Positions 8,761-18,864 of a DNA stretch of 64,000 nucleotides are shown piece by piece. Below the pieces are notes generated by a model that ran no database searches, was not told the DNA's origin, and saw only the letters and a program-made list of their open reading frames with translations. The stretch covers positions 1-64,000 of the forward strand of contig CAMAUZ010000007.1 in NCBI GenBank assembly GCA_945861535.1, in the 5' to 3' direction. Positions within the stretch are counted from its first letter, which is position 1, and every line of letters begins with the position of its first letter. Made by a program: the position numbers and the translations under genes. This DNA comes from Akkermansia muciniphila. GTDB lineage: Bacteria; Verrucomicrobiota; Verrucomicrobiia; Limisphaerales; BJHT01.

Positions 8761-10146
8761 ATGAGCACCAAACTCGTCCATCGCCTCCCTAAGCCCGTCC
8801 TCTTCGCCCTGCTCGGCGCGCTCGGTTGCGGCGTTGGCTGGGCGCTGGGCGAGCCGCTGCTGTTCCTGGTCAAGCCGTCGCCGAAGTCCGCCGAAGCCCG
8901 CGGGGGTGGGGCCGGGGCCGCGCCGGTGCTGGTCTTCAACAACGAACTCACCAAGCGCCTCGAACGCGAATCCGCCAAGTCCGGCGACGTGCAGATTTCG
9001 CTCATGTGGGACAATCGCAACGACCTCGACCTGCACTGCCTCACCCCGCTCAAGGAGCACATTTATTTCAATCAGAAGCGGGTCAAATCCGGCGGCGAAC
9101 TGGACGTGGACATGAACGCCCGCGAGCCGTACTCCGACAAGCCCGTCGAGAACATCTACTGGCCCGCGGAAGGCGCGCCGCCGGGCCGCTACGTCATCCA
9201 GGTGCATCATTACGAGCGGCACGAAAAGGTGGGGCCGACGCCCTTCACCGTCGGTCTGAAGGCCAATGGGCGCGTCGAGGAAATCAAGGGCACCGCCATC
9301 CCGGGCGAACCGGCGCAGACGATTCACACCTTCGAGGTGCCGTCGTCCTCCGCCGCGTCCGAGCGGAAAACCACCGCGACCTACGCCCCGGTCCCGCTGA
9401 AAATCACGCTCGCCATCGGGCTGTGGACCGCGCTGCTGGCCACGTTCCTCGCGCTGCTCATCGTGGCCGGACAGAACCTGCTCCTGCGCCGCCCGCCGTG
9501 GAATCGCAAGGAAGCGCTCAAGCTCGCGGGCGGCGGCGTGCTCGCGGGCCTGCTCGCCGGCTCGGCCAGCCAATACCTGTTTGCACTCGCCGCCCCGACG
9601 CTCGCGGAAAAATTTCCCGACGCGCTGTGGCTCGTGAAAATCGGGCAGGTCTTCGGCTGGATGCTGCTGGGCGCGCTGCTCGGCGCGGGCCTCGGCGGTT
9701 TCATTCCCAACCTGCCGCGCGGCCGCGCCAGCCTCGGCGGGATGATCGGTGGGCTGCTCGGCGCGGTGGCGTTCCTTGTGGCGACCAAGGCGCTCGGCGA
9801 GATCGCCGGGCGTCTGCTGGGCGCCCTCATTCTCGGCGAGTCCATCGGCTTGATGGTCGCGCTGGTCGAGAAGCTCGCGCGCGAGGCGGCGCTGGTCGTG
9901 CATTGGGACCAGCACGAACGCACCGTCATCTCGCTCGGCGCGGAGCCGGTGATCCTCGGCAGCTCGCCCGAGGCGCATCTGTATCTGCCGAAAGAGAAGG
10001 GCTTCCCGCCCGTGACCGCCATCGTGACCTTCCGCGATGGCAAGGTGGAAATGGAGAACAAGCTCACGAAATCCACGCACACCCTGCGCGGCGGGAACAA
10101 GCTGGAGATCGGGACGTTGATGATCGAGATACAGACGGATGTGTGA
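8761..10146 (+). CDS. DUF2135/transmembrane/FHA-like protein
   Basis: A 461-residue protein of unknown role with three visible parts. Residues 75-195 resemble the DUF2135 (YfaP-like) beta domain (DLDLHCL... GGELDVD... PENIYW-type pattern). Residues 213-372 contain about five hydrophobic, glycine-rich membrane segments. Residues 385-461 look like a forkhead-associated fold (VILGSSPEAHLYLP, VTFRDGKVEMEN, KLEIGTLMIEI), which in other proteins reads phosphothreonine. A hydrophobic segment near residues 13-35 may anchor or export the N terminus, placing DUF2135 outside and FHA inside. It follows the ABC ATPase after a 221-base gap and could be a sensor or partner for it; that is inference. Confidence 0.6.
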   Translation: MSTKLVHRLPKPVLFALLGALGCGVGWALGEPLLFLVKPSPKSAEARGGGAGAAPVLVFNNELTKRLERESAKSGDVQISLMWDNRNDLDLHCLTPLKEHIYFNQKRVKSGGELDVDMNAREPYSDKPVENIYWPAEGAPPGRYVIQVHHYERHEKVGPTPFTVGLKANGRVEEIKGTAIPGEPAQTIHTFEVPSSSAASERKTTATYAPVPLKITLAIGLWTALLATFLALLIVAGQNLLLRRPPWNRKEALKLAGGGVLAGLLAGSASQYLFALAAPTLAEKFPDALWLVKIGQVFGWMLLGALLGAGLGGFIPNLPRGRASLGGMIGGLLGAVAFLVATKALGEIAGRLLGALILGESIGLMVALVEKLAREAALVVHWDQHERTVISLGAEPVILGSSPEAHLYLPKEKGFPPVTAIVTFRDGKVEMENKLTKSTHTLRGGNKLEIGTLMIEIQTDV

Positions 10147-10220
10147 GGGGTGAAGCGTGAAGCGTGAAGCGTGAGGCGGTTGGACTCGGATCGGACCGGT
10201 GCGGAGCCGCGAAGAAGTTC

Positions 10221-10334
10221 AAACCACTAACCGGCACTAACTGGCACTCATCAGCAAGGGCCCGGTCGGCTTCACGCGCCGGGTGCGGGTTGGCCTGGTT
10301 CCCATTAGTGCCAGTTAGTGCCGGTTAGTGGTTT
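10221..10334. repeat. TTAGTGCC inverted repeat, copy 1
   Basis: Bases 10221-10248 and 10307-10334 are a perfect 28-bp inverted repeat built from 10-base units (ccggttagtg, ccagttagtg). The 58-base loop is not shared with the other copies at 25568-25684 and 63400-63498. Just before it, 10150-10180 holds three tandem copies of a 'gtgaagc' unit. Confidence 0.9.
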
Positions 10335-10452
10335 CAAATCGTACCGCGGCGGGCTTCCGGCCCCCGCCAATTTCCGCTCCACTTTTGCCAAAATCCGGCA
10401 TGGCAAAAATCCCCCGCTTGGGTGTATCGGTATGTACAACTCCTCAAAGCTT

Positions 10453-13400
10453 ATGAAAACCATCCACGCCTCCCCTTTGTGGTCGCTGTTGCTGGCGACC
10501 ATCCTCACCACGCTCGGGCTGACGGGAAGCCACGCCGCACAGATCTTCGTCGGCACCAACGCCCCCGGTGGCACGACAAATTTCACGTTCGCGATCAATG
10601 CGAGCGGCACCAATCTCGCGCTCCAGATCGCCGGGGACGCGGTGTCGTTTTCGCACCTCGCCCTCCGCGCGGGCCTGGCTCCCACCGCGACCGACTACGA
10701 CTTCATCGCGCAGCTCAACGGAACGGCGAACGCGATCAACCTCCAGCTTCCCGAGCTGAAGGTGACGAATTATTTCGTCCAGGTCCGCACGCCGGCCGGG
10801 TCCGCGGCCCACGAATTCACGCTGACGCTCGACACCAACCGCGCGGGCTTCCGCTCGGAGACCTATCCGGTGTTGAAGAAGCTGCCGTTCACCGCCACCG
10901 GCACGCTTACGCCGGGCACCTGGCATTATTTTCAAATGGACGTGCCGGCCGGTCTCCCCGGCCTGCGCTGCGTGCTCAGTGCGACGGGCGTGGGCAACCC
11001 CGACCTGTTCATGCGGCGCGAGGCGCTGCCGACGGAGTTCAGCGCCGACCGGCTCAGCCGCGACCAGTCCGTTGACACCCTCGTCTTCACCGACACCGAG
11101 AGCACGGCGGGCACCTACTTCATCGGCGTGTTCCTGCCGGGATCGGCGGCCGGCTCCGCGAACTACACGCTCACGACCAGCATCGGCTACCTGACCGGGC
11201 TGACGTGGGATCCCGGCACGGACCATCTGGGCACGCAGGTGTTCACCAATCAGAGTTCCAGCGGGGGCAATCACTTCTTCAAAATCACCACGCAGAATCC
11301 CAACGTCGGCGCGTGGCGCACGGCGCTGCGGGTGCTTGGGGGTGAGGCGAATTTGTTCCTGCGCCAAGGCAGCTTCTCCAGCGACCCGGCCCAGTATTCG
11401 CACAGTTCGACGCGCGTGGGATCGGACGGGTTCGTGCTGGACGCGTCGGAGTTTCAGGCCGCGCAGGACTGGTTCCTATGCGTGAGCGACCTGCCCGGAG
11501 CGAGCTGGACCTTGCTGAGCGGCGATGTGTTTGTGCGGAACCTGGGCACGCTCGCCGCCGATGCCAGCAGCAGCAGTGGCGCGGTGGAAATGGGGCCGGA
11601 GGGAATGCGCTATTTCCGCACCGCGACGACCGTGGACACGCTGGGCTGGCGGCTCTGGCTCAATGGCGCCGGGAACACGCTGCTGGTGCGCAAGGCTACC
11701 GTCCCGCTGGCCGCGAATGGGTTGAATGAACTGCAACAGGCCGCGCAGATGCTGGTCGTGCCGCCGTATCTCAGCGGGGGCGATTCCTATTTCGTCGGCG
11801 TCCCCGGCAATCCCGGCACCACGATCAATCTCGACTCGCGCAAACAGGCCGTGGCGGACCTCGATTTCAGCAGTGTCACGAATCTGGCCATCAGCGGCTA
11901 CGGCTACGTCACCTTTCGCGTGCAGGTGCCTATCCAGCAGATCGCGTGGCTGGTGAGCACGCGACCGACGGCGGGCAATCCCAACGTCGCCATCCGTCGC
12001 AATGTGGTGCCGAACGAATGGGAGAACGACGCCTTCTCCGAGGTTGCCGGACTGGCCGAGGATTCCGTCGCGCTGGTGCCGCCCACTTTGTCCGACGGCA
12101 CGTTTTTCATCACGGTGTACGGCAACGCGCCCTACAACGGCGCGCTGGAAAATGGCAACCCGGTCATCCGCGACGTGAACTACATCGGGATGGCCACCAA
12201 CGGCCTGATCAACCGCGTCGGTTGGAGTTATTTCCGCGTCACGGACATCGAGTCACAACTCGGCACGCTGGGTTGGGAGCTGTTTCTGCAAAATCAGCCG
12301 CCCGGCACCGAACTAGCGCTCCGGCGCAACGCCGTGCCCGGCCGCTGGAGTTCGCGCAACGGGCAGGGGAGCACTCCGGGCAACGTCGGATTCTCGGACG
12401 CGTCCGACCCGAACGGCTATCTCCAGCGCCCCGATCACCAGGCGGACATCTGGTACATCGGCGCCTACCAGAACGCGACGGTGCTCGGTCCCTTCGTGCT
12501 GCATACCCGCGCGCTGACCGGCAGCACGATCCCGTTCGATATCGGGACGACGAACATCGTCAATCAGCCCGCCGGCCGGTGGAACTTCTTCCGCGTGGAC
12601 GTGCCCGCCGACGCGCTCGGCTGGGAGGTCCGCCTGCGCAATGTCACCAGCGGCGATCCGAAAATGGTGATCCGCCGCGACCGGCTGCCCAACGGCGTGG
12701 GCACGACGCTCGGCGGCGGGAATCCGCATGTACAAACCACCTGGCCCAGCGGCCAGCAATGGGCGCCCTACAGCGACTGGACGACGTTGCCCAACTCGGC
12801 CACGGGCGTGGATGAAAACGGTCGCTACTTCGGCGTGGGCATGGGTTCGCCGCTCGAACCGGGCACCTATTATCTCGGCATCATCAACGGCTCCGGTTCG
12901 GCCGCGATGACCTACACCCTGGAAAGTCGCGGGATTGGCGCGAGCTACAGCATTCCCGTGACGCCGCTTAATTACTCCGGTGCTGGCAGCAGTGTCACTG
13001 TTCCCAGCCTCGCACCGCGTGGTACGGTTTACTATCGAGTGACTGTTCCCGCAGGAGTCGCCAGTTGGAAGTTGCGCCTGAACCAGACGGCTGGCGAAAG
13101 CCTGCTGCTGTTTCGCCCCGATGCCCTGCCGAACATTGGCACTGGTCGCCACCCGGACAATTTCGGTGCGGTCATGCAGAAGGACGGGCCGGAACAGTTT
13201 CTGATGTTGCCCCAAGGCCCTGATACCATCCTGCCGGGCGGCACCTACTATCTCGCGGTTGTAAGCGAGGGGGCCACGCCGGATCGCGGGCAGGGCCGCG
13301 TGGGTGCGGCTAATGCGGGATTCACACTCCAAAGTCTCGGCGCGGCTCCGGTAGTCAGTCTCGGCACGCTCGGCACGCCGGCTGACGCCGCCTTGACGCT

Positions 13401-16400
13401 GACTAACAGCCTGGCGGGCGGCGAGGGCGGCATCTATCAGTTCACCATTCCCGCGGGCACCTTGAGCTTCGAAGCTGAGATTCAATCACTGACGGGTTCA
13501 TCGGTGTTGAGCGGTCGCGCCGGTGATCTGGCCGCTTACGACTACGATACTTACGGACTACGAGGGGGCTATTCTCCGGCCTTCCGGACGTTCACGCTCG
13601 CGACGGTGGCCAACCCGGCGACCGGCACTTACACCTTGTTCGTCAAGCCGCAGCCGACCGGAACCTATACCTATCCCGACTCGACCTTCGTGCTGCGCGT
13701 CCGGGCGGCGCTGCCGGGCCTGATCGCCTTCGATGGCGGTCGCACCAACATCGCAAACCATGCCCCCGACACCTGGCGCTATTTCCGCGTCGAGGTGCCG
13801 GCTGGCGTGTTGGGCTGGGATTTGCGCCTCACCAATGTCACCGCGGGTTCGCCCCAACTCATCGTGCGCAAAGCGTTGCTGCCGGACACGGTGGGAACCA
13901 TGCCGTGGAATTACCCCTTCCAATCAACCGCCTGGCCGGATGAATATCAAGTCGCGGCCTATTCCGACGCAACGGGCCGCAATGAAGATCCCGACGGCAC
14001 GAACACCACCGGCCGCGTGCTCACCTTCGCGCTCGGCCAACCCCTCGAGGTCGGCACCTACTTCATTGGTGTCTTCAACTCGATCAATGCCGGCATTTCC
14101 AATCCCGCCACCTACTCGCTCCTCAGCCGCGGTATCGGAACTAACAATGCCATTCGGGTGCCTTTGCTGGCCTTCAGCGGGGCCGGTGGCAGCACCAACG
14201 TCACAGCGCTGGCCGCCCGCGAAGCTGCCTATTTTCAAGTCAACATCCCGGCCGGTAATCCGGGCTGGAAGATCAAGCTGACACCGACCACGGGGGAAGC
14301 CCTGTTGGTCGCCCGCAAGAATTTCGTGCCGGACCTCGTCACGGGTTTCAATCCCTACTATGAAAACCGGATCCGAATGCAAAAGACGACCAATGAACAT
14401 CTCATCGTCGCCGCCAGAAATGATCCCGCCGAGCTGGGACCGGGCACCTGGTTTCTCGCCGTGGTCGGCGAGGGCCGCAATCCGTCGGCCAACCGCGTCG
14501 GCACCAACACCACCAGCTTCACCCTGACCAGCCAGGGCAACCCCGTCCCGGTCAATCTCGGCACGATCAATCCCCCCGGCGGCGCAGACCTCCTCGTCAC
14601 CAACTCACTCGAAGGCGGGGAAGGCCGGCTCTACACCTTCAGCGTCCCGCCCGGCACGACCAGCTTTGAGGTCAAGCTGGATCATCTCACGGGCGTTCCC
14701 GGCGTTAGCGGCATCGCGGGCAGTGGTCTGCCCGCGACGGTCGATAACTACGGCTACATCGGGGGCTTGGATGCCCGGCCTGACAGTTTTCAGGTCTTTG
14801 ACAGCAACCGCCCCGACTACCTGGTAACTATCGCCAATCCCGCCGAGGGCCTGCACACGCTGCTGGTCAAGGCGGGCTATTTCGGAAATGACTGGCCCGC
14901 TGCCAGCTATGTCCTGCGCGTCCGCGCCACGCAACCCACTCCGCTCGCCTTCAACAACGGTTCCGCCACCATCACCGGGCAACCCGCCCGGACGTGGCGC
15001 TATTTTCAAGTCGATGTTCCCGAAACCGCCTTGGGCTGGGATATCCGCCTTATCAATGTGACTTCCGGTAAACCGCAGTTGATCGTCCGTCGCGGCCAGT
15101 TGCCCGGAACCTTGGGAACTACGCCGTGGCAATATCCGCAATACTCCGCCAGCTGGCCGAATGGCTACCAATGGGGTGCCGGATCGGATTGGTCTGGCCG
15201 CACCTACGACCCGACCGGCACGGAATACGAAGCCGGCCGCATCCTCGCGATGGGCATGGGGAACCCCCTCGAATTCGGAACTTACTATATCGGCATCTCC
15301 GGCGACGGCTCTGATACCAATGCCCTTAGTTACCAAGTCCTCAGTCGTGGCATCGGCGGCGGGCTGGCCATTCCGGTCACTGACCTCGGCTTCTCCGGCG
15401 GACGCATCACCAACAGCAGCCTGCCCGCGCGCGAAGCCGCCTATTACCGCGTCATTGTGCCCACCAACGCGCCGAGCTGGCAGGTGCGGCTCGGCATGCT
15501 GACGGGCGAGGGGTTGTTAATGGTGCAACGCGATTACCTGCCGAGCGTCGCAACCGGCGGACGCGGTTACGCCTATACCAGCGCATACAAGCCGGGCAAC
15601 GAGCACTATCTGCTGTTGCCGGACAACGGCGCCAGTCCGGCGGAGGTTCAGCCCGGCGCCTATTATATCTGTGTCGCGGGTGAAGGACAAAGCCCAGCTC
15701 CCAGCAGCATTGGAACGGGGAGCAGTCAGTTTGTCATTGAAAGCAAAGGCACCCTGGTCGTGAACAATCTCTTCACTCTCTCCGGCACTGATATTGTCCG
15801 AACCGAAAGTCTGGAAGGGGGTGCCGTCAAGGCCTACCGCTTCACCCTACCGGCCGGAACCCTTGGCTACGAGGCCCGGCTGGAAAACATCGTCGGCACG
15901 CCGATCCTCTCGATTAGTCCGACCAACCGTTTTCCCACGCCCGGCGGTTCCAGTTATGGCTCCTATGGCGGGGACAGTTACTATCTGCAAGGCACCACCG
16001 TGCCCATGCCCAATGCACCCGCGGGTACTCACACACTGCTCGTCCGCGGCGACGCCGGGCCGCAATATCTCTATCCTGACTCGAGCTACAGGCTGCGCCT
16101 CCGCTTGTTTAATCCACCCGTCCTGAACTTCGCCGCCAATCTCAACACCAATGGTAACTCCCATGCCGTCTCCGCCTTGCTGGCGGATAACCAACGCGTC
16201 TTCTATCGCGTGGAGGTTCCGGCCACCAACAATGGCCTCCCTGTCATCGGCTGGAAACTCAGCGTCACCGAGAACAGCGGGCGCGCTGATATCCGCGTTC
16301 GGAGAGATGCTCTGCCCGATGACGTGCTCGGCGGTGGCACCAGTCCGTTCCAGACGGGAAATTACATCGTCGCGCCGCCCTATCTCCGGCCCGGGACGTG

Positions 16401-18633
16401 GTATGTCGAAGTCAAAGGATCCGGAGCCACGGATTTCACGCTCGCCAGCAGCGCCCTGACGCTGGAGCGCCCCGCGTGGGTGATGCCCGCCGCCGGCCAG
16501 ACGGGTGTTGCGCCGGGTCTGGTTTATCCGACCTTTGGCGACAGCGGTGTCAGTCCGACGGGCACCCTGCCGCCGGATGATGGTGGCACCGACCTGGCTA
16601 ACGACGACTACCATTTCTACGCCATCACCGTGCCGCCCACAAACGCCGGTCTCTTGCGCGTGCAACTGGAAGCCATCAGTGGCAATCCGAATCTCTATGG
16701 CCGCGTCGGCCTGATCCCCACCCGCGCCCACGGACCCGACCTCAACCTTCCGCAGTATGGCACCAGCTACGATCGCGCGCTCGAGCAAGGCACCCAGACC
16801 GAGTACGCGAACTGGGTGCCCGCCGAGGGCCGTTATGAATCCGAACTCCCGCCCGGCACCTGGTATCTGATGGTTCACGGGGCCGGTAGCTCCAATGTCC
16901 GCTACCGCCTCCGCCTGAGTGTTGGCTTTGTGCAATCACTGGCCTTCAGCGGCGGCACCTTCACGAACCAGACCGCGGCGGGCGGAGACTGGCGCTACTT
17001 CCGCGTTCAAGTGCCGACCAACCCGCCGACCAACTGGCGCGTCACCTTCTACCAGACCTTGGGTGACGTGATGATGTATGTCCGTGATACCATTCCGCCC
17101 GGAGAACCGCCGCTGGGGATTGGCGGACCGGTTCACTGGCAAACCGATAACAAGAATTCCGGTGCTCAGGCTCCGTTCGACGCTCCCTCGACCTACGACC
17201 TGCCCGTGCCACCGCTGCGACCCGGTAGCATCTACTATCTTGGCTTCCGTGCGCTCGATGATGTGACCTTTGCGGTCAGTACTTCCACCAACGGCCCGCT
17301 CATCAACGCCACCAATACCATTGCATTCTATGGTGGCTTCGTGAGTAACACGCTTGCCGCCGGGGCCGCGCGTCGCTATCGCATTGATGTCCCCGCCGAC
17401 GCCGCCCGCTGGCGGCATCAGGCCACCAACGCCATCGGGGTGGATCTGCATGTCGAACAGGGAACCCTGCCACCGGTCGGCGGCTCCGGTTCGCACTACT
17501 ATAGCTACGGGCGGGAAAATGATTTCTTCTCCCAATACCTGCGCGCTCCGAACAACTGGCCGTGGCGCCCGAATATTGCCTACTATCTGGTCATCACCAA
17601 CACGACGGGAATTTCCCAGCCGTTCACGTTCCGCCTGGACGGACGCAACGCCGCCACCGACGACGAGGATGCCGACGGACTGCCCGACGCGTGGGAGATG
17701 TTCTACTTCGTTTACACTTATTTCTACGACGGCAACAGCGATCCGGACGGCGACGGAGTCTCCAACCGCGATGAATTCCTCGAAGGCACCAATCCGAACG
17801 ACGCCACCTCTTTCAATCCGCGGCTCTTCATCACCGCGAATGCCGGCAGTGTCTCTCGTAATCCGAACGCATCCTTCTACACGATGGGCGCTGTCGTAAA
17901 CCTGACCGCCACGCCCAATCCCGGCTTTGTATTCGCCGGCTGGAGCGGCGATGCCACGGGCAATGCCAATCCCCTTGGCGTCACGATGAACACCAACAAA
18001 AACATCATCGCCCGCTTCACGCCGCCCAATGACAGCTTCGCCAACCGCGCCTCTCTCGCCGGCCTGAATGTGTTGGTCGCTAACGCCCACAACACCAACG
18101 CCACCGCCGAGGTCGGCGAACCGGCGCACGCGGGCAACGCCGCCCAAGCCTCCGTCTGGTGGACCTGGACCGCGCCCAACACCGGCCTCGTCACGGTGCG
18201 CACCACCGACAGCACCTTCGACACCACGCTGGCCGTTTACACCGGCAACGCCGTGAACGCACTCACGCCGGTTGCCTCGGATAACAACGGCGATGTCGCC
18301 GGCACCAGCCGCGTCACCTTCTTCACCCTCGCGGGAGCCACCTACCCAATCGCCGTGGATTCACCGTCGGGACAGATGGGTAACATTGTCCTGCGCCTCC
18401 AACTGTCGAACGTCGCCCTGCACCTCCTGTCCCCGGTGCGCGTGCTGCCGAGCCGCGACTTCCGCCTGGATCTACAGTCTGTCTCCGGCGGTTCCTACAC
18501 CGTGCAATACTCGACCAACCTCAGCAATTGGTTCGCCCTCACCAACCTTACGCTCGGGACCGAGCTCATCTCCGTTATCGACACCAACTCCGCCACCATT
18601 CCCCGCCGCTTCTACCGCGTCCTCTCGCCGTAA
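10453..18633 (+). CDS. Giant secreted PPC-repeat protein
   Basis: About 2,726 residues. A signal peptide (MKTIHASPLWSLLLATILTT... ending SHAA) precedes a long chain of PPC-type beta-sandwich domains, recognisable by YFRVDVP/LGWxxRL, the pattern PGTYYLG, and RDxLP. Three of these are arranged as near-400-residue super-repeats (nt 12541-16110). Near the C terminus come calcium-binding-like DEDADGLPDAW and DPDGDGVSNRDEF (nt 17660-17780), an InlB-B-like segment (GFVFAGWSGDATG), another PPC-like domain, and an SYTVQYSTNLSNW / RRFYRVLSP ending that I recall as common in Verrucomicrobiota secreted proteins. No protease, sortase or transmembrane anchor is visible. Likely extracellular adhesion or binding. 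ATG 10432 is an alternative start; 10318 lies within the repeat and is unlikely. Confidence 0.8.
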   Translation: MKTIHASPLWSLLLATILTTLGLTGSHAAQIFVGTNAPGGTTNFTFAINASGTNLALQIAGDAVSFSHLALRAGLAPTATDYDFIAQLNGTANAINLQLPELKVTNYFVQVRTPAGSAAHEFTLTLDTNRAGFRSETYPVLKKLPFTATGTLTPGTWHYFQMDVPAGLPGLRCVLSATGVGNPDLFMRREALPTEFSADRLSRDQSVDTLVFTDTESTAGTYFIGVFLPGSAAGSANYTLTTSIGYLTGLTWDPGTDHLGTQVFTNQSSSGGNHFFKITTQNPNVGAWRTALRVLGGEANLFLRQGSFSSDPAQYSHSSTRVGSDGFVLDASEFQAAQDWFLCVSDLPGASWTLLSGDVFVRNLGTLAADASSSSGAVEMGPEGMRYFRTATTVDTLGWRLWLNGAGNTLLVRKATVPLAANGLNELQQAAQMLVVPPYLSGGDSYFVGVPGNPGTTINLDSRKQAVADLDFSSVTNLAISGYGYVTFRVQVPIQQIAWLVSTRPTAGNPNVAIRRNVVPNEWENDAFSEVAGLAEDSVALVPPTLSDGTFFITVYGNAPYNGALENGNPVIRDVNYIGMATNGLINRVGWSYFRVTDIESQLGTLGWELFLQNQPPGTELALRRNAVPGRWSSRNGQGSTPGNVGFSDASDPNGYLQRPDHQADIWYIGAYQNATVLGPFVLHTRALTGSTIPFDIGTTNIVNQPAGRWNFFRVDVPADALGWEVRLRNVTSGDPKMVIRRDRLPNGVGTTLGGGNPHVQTTWPSGQQWAPYSDWTTLPNSATGVDENGRYFGVGMGSPLEPGTYYLGIINGSGSAAMTYTLESRGIGASYSIPVTPLNYSGAGSSVTVPSLAPRGTVYYRVTVPAGVASWKLRLNQTAGESLLLFRPDALPNIGTGRHPDNFGAVMQKDGPEQFLMLPQGPDTILPGGTYYLAVVSEGATPDRGQGRVGAANAGFTLQSLGAAPVVSLGTLGTPADAALTLTNSLAGGEGGIYQFTIPAGTLSFEAEIQSLTGSSVLSGRAGDLAAYDYDTYGLRGGYSPAFRTFTLATVANPATGTYTLFVKPQPTGTYTYPDSTFVLRVRAALPGLIAFDGGRTNIANHAPDTWRYFRVEVPAGVLGWDLRLTNVTAGSPQLIVRKALLPDTVGTMPWNYPFQSTAWPDEYQVAAYSDATGRNEDPDGTNTTGRVLTFALGQPLEVGTYFIGVFNSINAGISNPATYSLLSRGIGTNNAIRVPLLAFSGAGGSTNVTALAAREAAYFQVNIPAGNPGWKIKLTPTTGEALLVARKNFVPDLVTGFNPYYENRIRMQKTTNEHLIVAARNDPAELGPGTWFLAVVGEGRNPSANRVGTNTTSFTLTSQGNPVPVNLGTINPPGGADLLVTNSLEGGEGRLYTFSVPPGTTSFEVKLDHLTGVPGVSGIAGSGLPATVDNYGYIGGLDARPDSFQVFDSNRPDYLVTIANPAEGLHTLLVKAGYFGNDWPAASYVLRVRATQPTPLAFNNGSATITGQPARTWRYFQVDVPETALGWDIRLINVTSGKPQLIVRRGQLPGTLGTTPWQYPQYSASWPNGYQWGAGSDWSGRTYDPTGTEYEAGRILAMGMGNPLEFGTYYIGISGDGSDTNALSYQVLSRGIGGGLAIPVTDLGFSGGRITNSSLPAREAAYYRVIVPTNAPSWQVRLGMLTGEGLLMVQRDYLPSVATGGRGYAYTSAYKPGNEHYLLLPDNGASPAEVQPGAYYICVAGEGQSPAPSSIGTGSSQFVIESKGTLVVNNLFTLSGTDIVRTESLEGGAVKAYRFTLPAGTLGYEARLENIVGTPILSISPTNRFPTPGGSSYGSYGGDSYYLQGTTVPMPNAPAGTHTLLVRGDAGPQYLYPDSSYRLRLRLFNPPVLNFAANLNTNGNSHAVSALLADNQRVFYRVEVPATNNGLPVIGWKLSVTENSGRADIRVRRDALPDDVLGGGTSPFQTGNYIVAPPYLRPGTWYVEVKGSGATDFTLASSALTLERPAWVMPAAGQTGVAPGLVYPTFGDSGVSPTGTLPPDDGGTDLANDDYHFYAITVPPTNAGLLRVQLEAISGNPNLYGRVGLIPTRAHGPDLNLPQYGTSYDRALEQGTQTEYANWVPAEGRYESELPPGTWYLMVHGAGSSNVRYRLRLSVGFVQSLAFSGGTFTNQTAAGGDWRYFRVQVPTNPPTNWRVTFYQTLGDVMMYVRDTIPPGEPPLGIGGPVHWQTDNKNSGAQAPFDAPSTYDLPVPPLRPGSIYYLGFRALDDVTFAVSTSTNGPLINATNTIAFYGGFVSNTLAAGAARRYRIDVPADAARWRHQATNAIGVDLHVEQGTLPPVGGSGSHYYSYGRENDFFSQYLRAPNNWPWRPNIAYYLVITNTTGISQPFTFRLDGRNAATDDEDADGLPDAWEMFYFVYTYFYDGNSDPDGDGVSNRDEFLEGTNPNDATSFNPRLFITANAGSVSRNPNASFYTMGAVVNLTATPNPGFVFAGWSGDATGNANPLGVTMNTNKNIIARFTPPNDSFANRASLAGLNVLVANAHNTNATAEVGEPAHAGNAAQASVWWTWTAPNTGLVTVRTTDSTFDTTLAVYTGNAVNALTPVASDNNGDVAGTSRVTFFTLAGATYPIAVDSPSGQMGNIVLRLQLSNVALHLLSPVRVLPSRDFRLDLQSVSGGSYTVQYSTNLSNWFALTNLTLGTELISVIDTNSATIPRRFYRVLSP
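12541..16110 (+). repeat. Three coding super-repeats
   Basis: Within the giant gene, units of about 1.2 kb (400 residues) recur with LGWE/LGWD anchors near nt 12618, 13813 and 15029. Each contains the same order: YFRVDVP domain, PGTYYxG...SRGIG linker, a second PPC domain ending in a PGxxYLxVVGEG pattern, and a third beginning SLEGGEGxxYxFxxPxGT. The copies are diverged at DNA level, so this is protein-level tandem duplication rather than recent amplification. Confidence 0.75.
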
Positions 18634-18640
18634 TTCCCAG

Positions 18641-18864
18641 CGTGTAGCCGCCGTCGTGCGCCGAGCGTGCGTGCCGGGGGCGAGGTACCGCAGGCGTCCC
18701 GCCTGCGAGTTCGGGCGGCGTCTCGCCGCCCGTACCGACTCGGGGCGAGACGCCCCGCGAACTCGCAGGCGAGGACGCCTGCGGCACCTTGGCGCAACCG
18801 TACCTTGGCAGGCGGATCGGGCGTTGGCCGGGGATCACCGCCTCCTCACGTCGGCGGCTGCTAG
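18641..18864. repeat. Large cruciform-like palindrome
   Basis: Outer arms of the gtagccgccg family (18643 onward; inverted near 18838-18860) enclose a long nested hairpin at 18684-18788. Its arms (ggtaccgcaggcgtc... and ...gacgcctgcggcacc) pair over about 30 bases, and its interior holds two further hairpins (ggcggcg/cgccgcc and ggggcg/cgcccc). The expected shape is cloverleaf-like. There is no T run. Confidence 0.8.

Noticed and set aside
10150-10180. Possible CRISPR-like tandem repeat
   Set aside because: Only three copies of a seven-base unit without spacers; it is a short microsatellite. No array with regular spacers exists anywhere in the window.
18684-18788. Cloverleaf-like fold considered as a tRNA
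   Set aside because: Arms are too long (about 30 bp), there is no T-loop GTTCGA-type sequence with a CCA-end layout, and the fold is an extended palindrome shared in style with other repeats.
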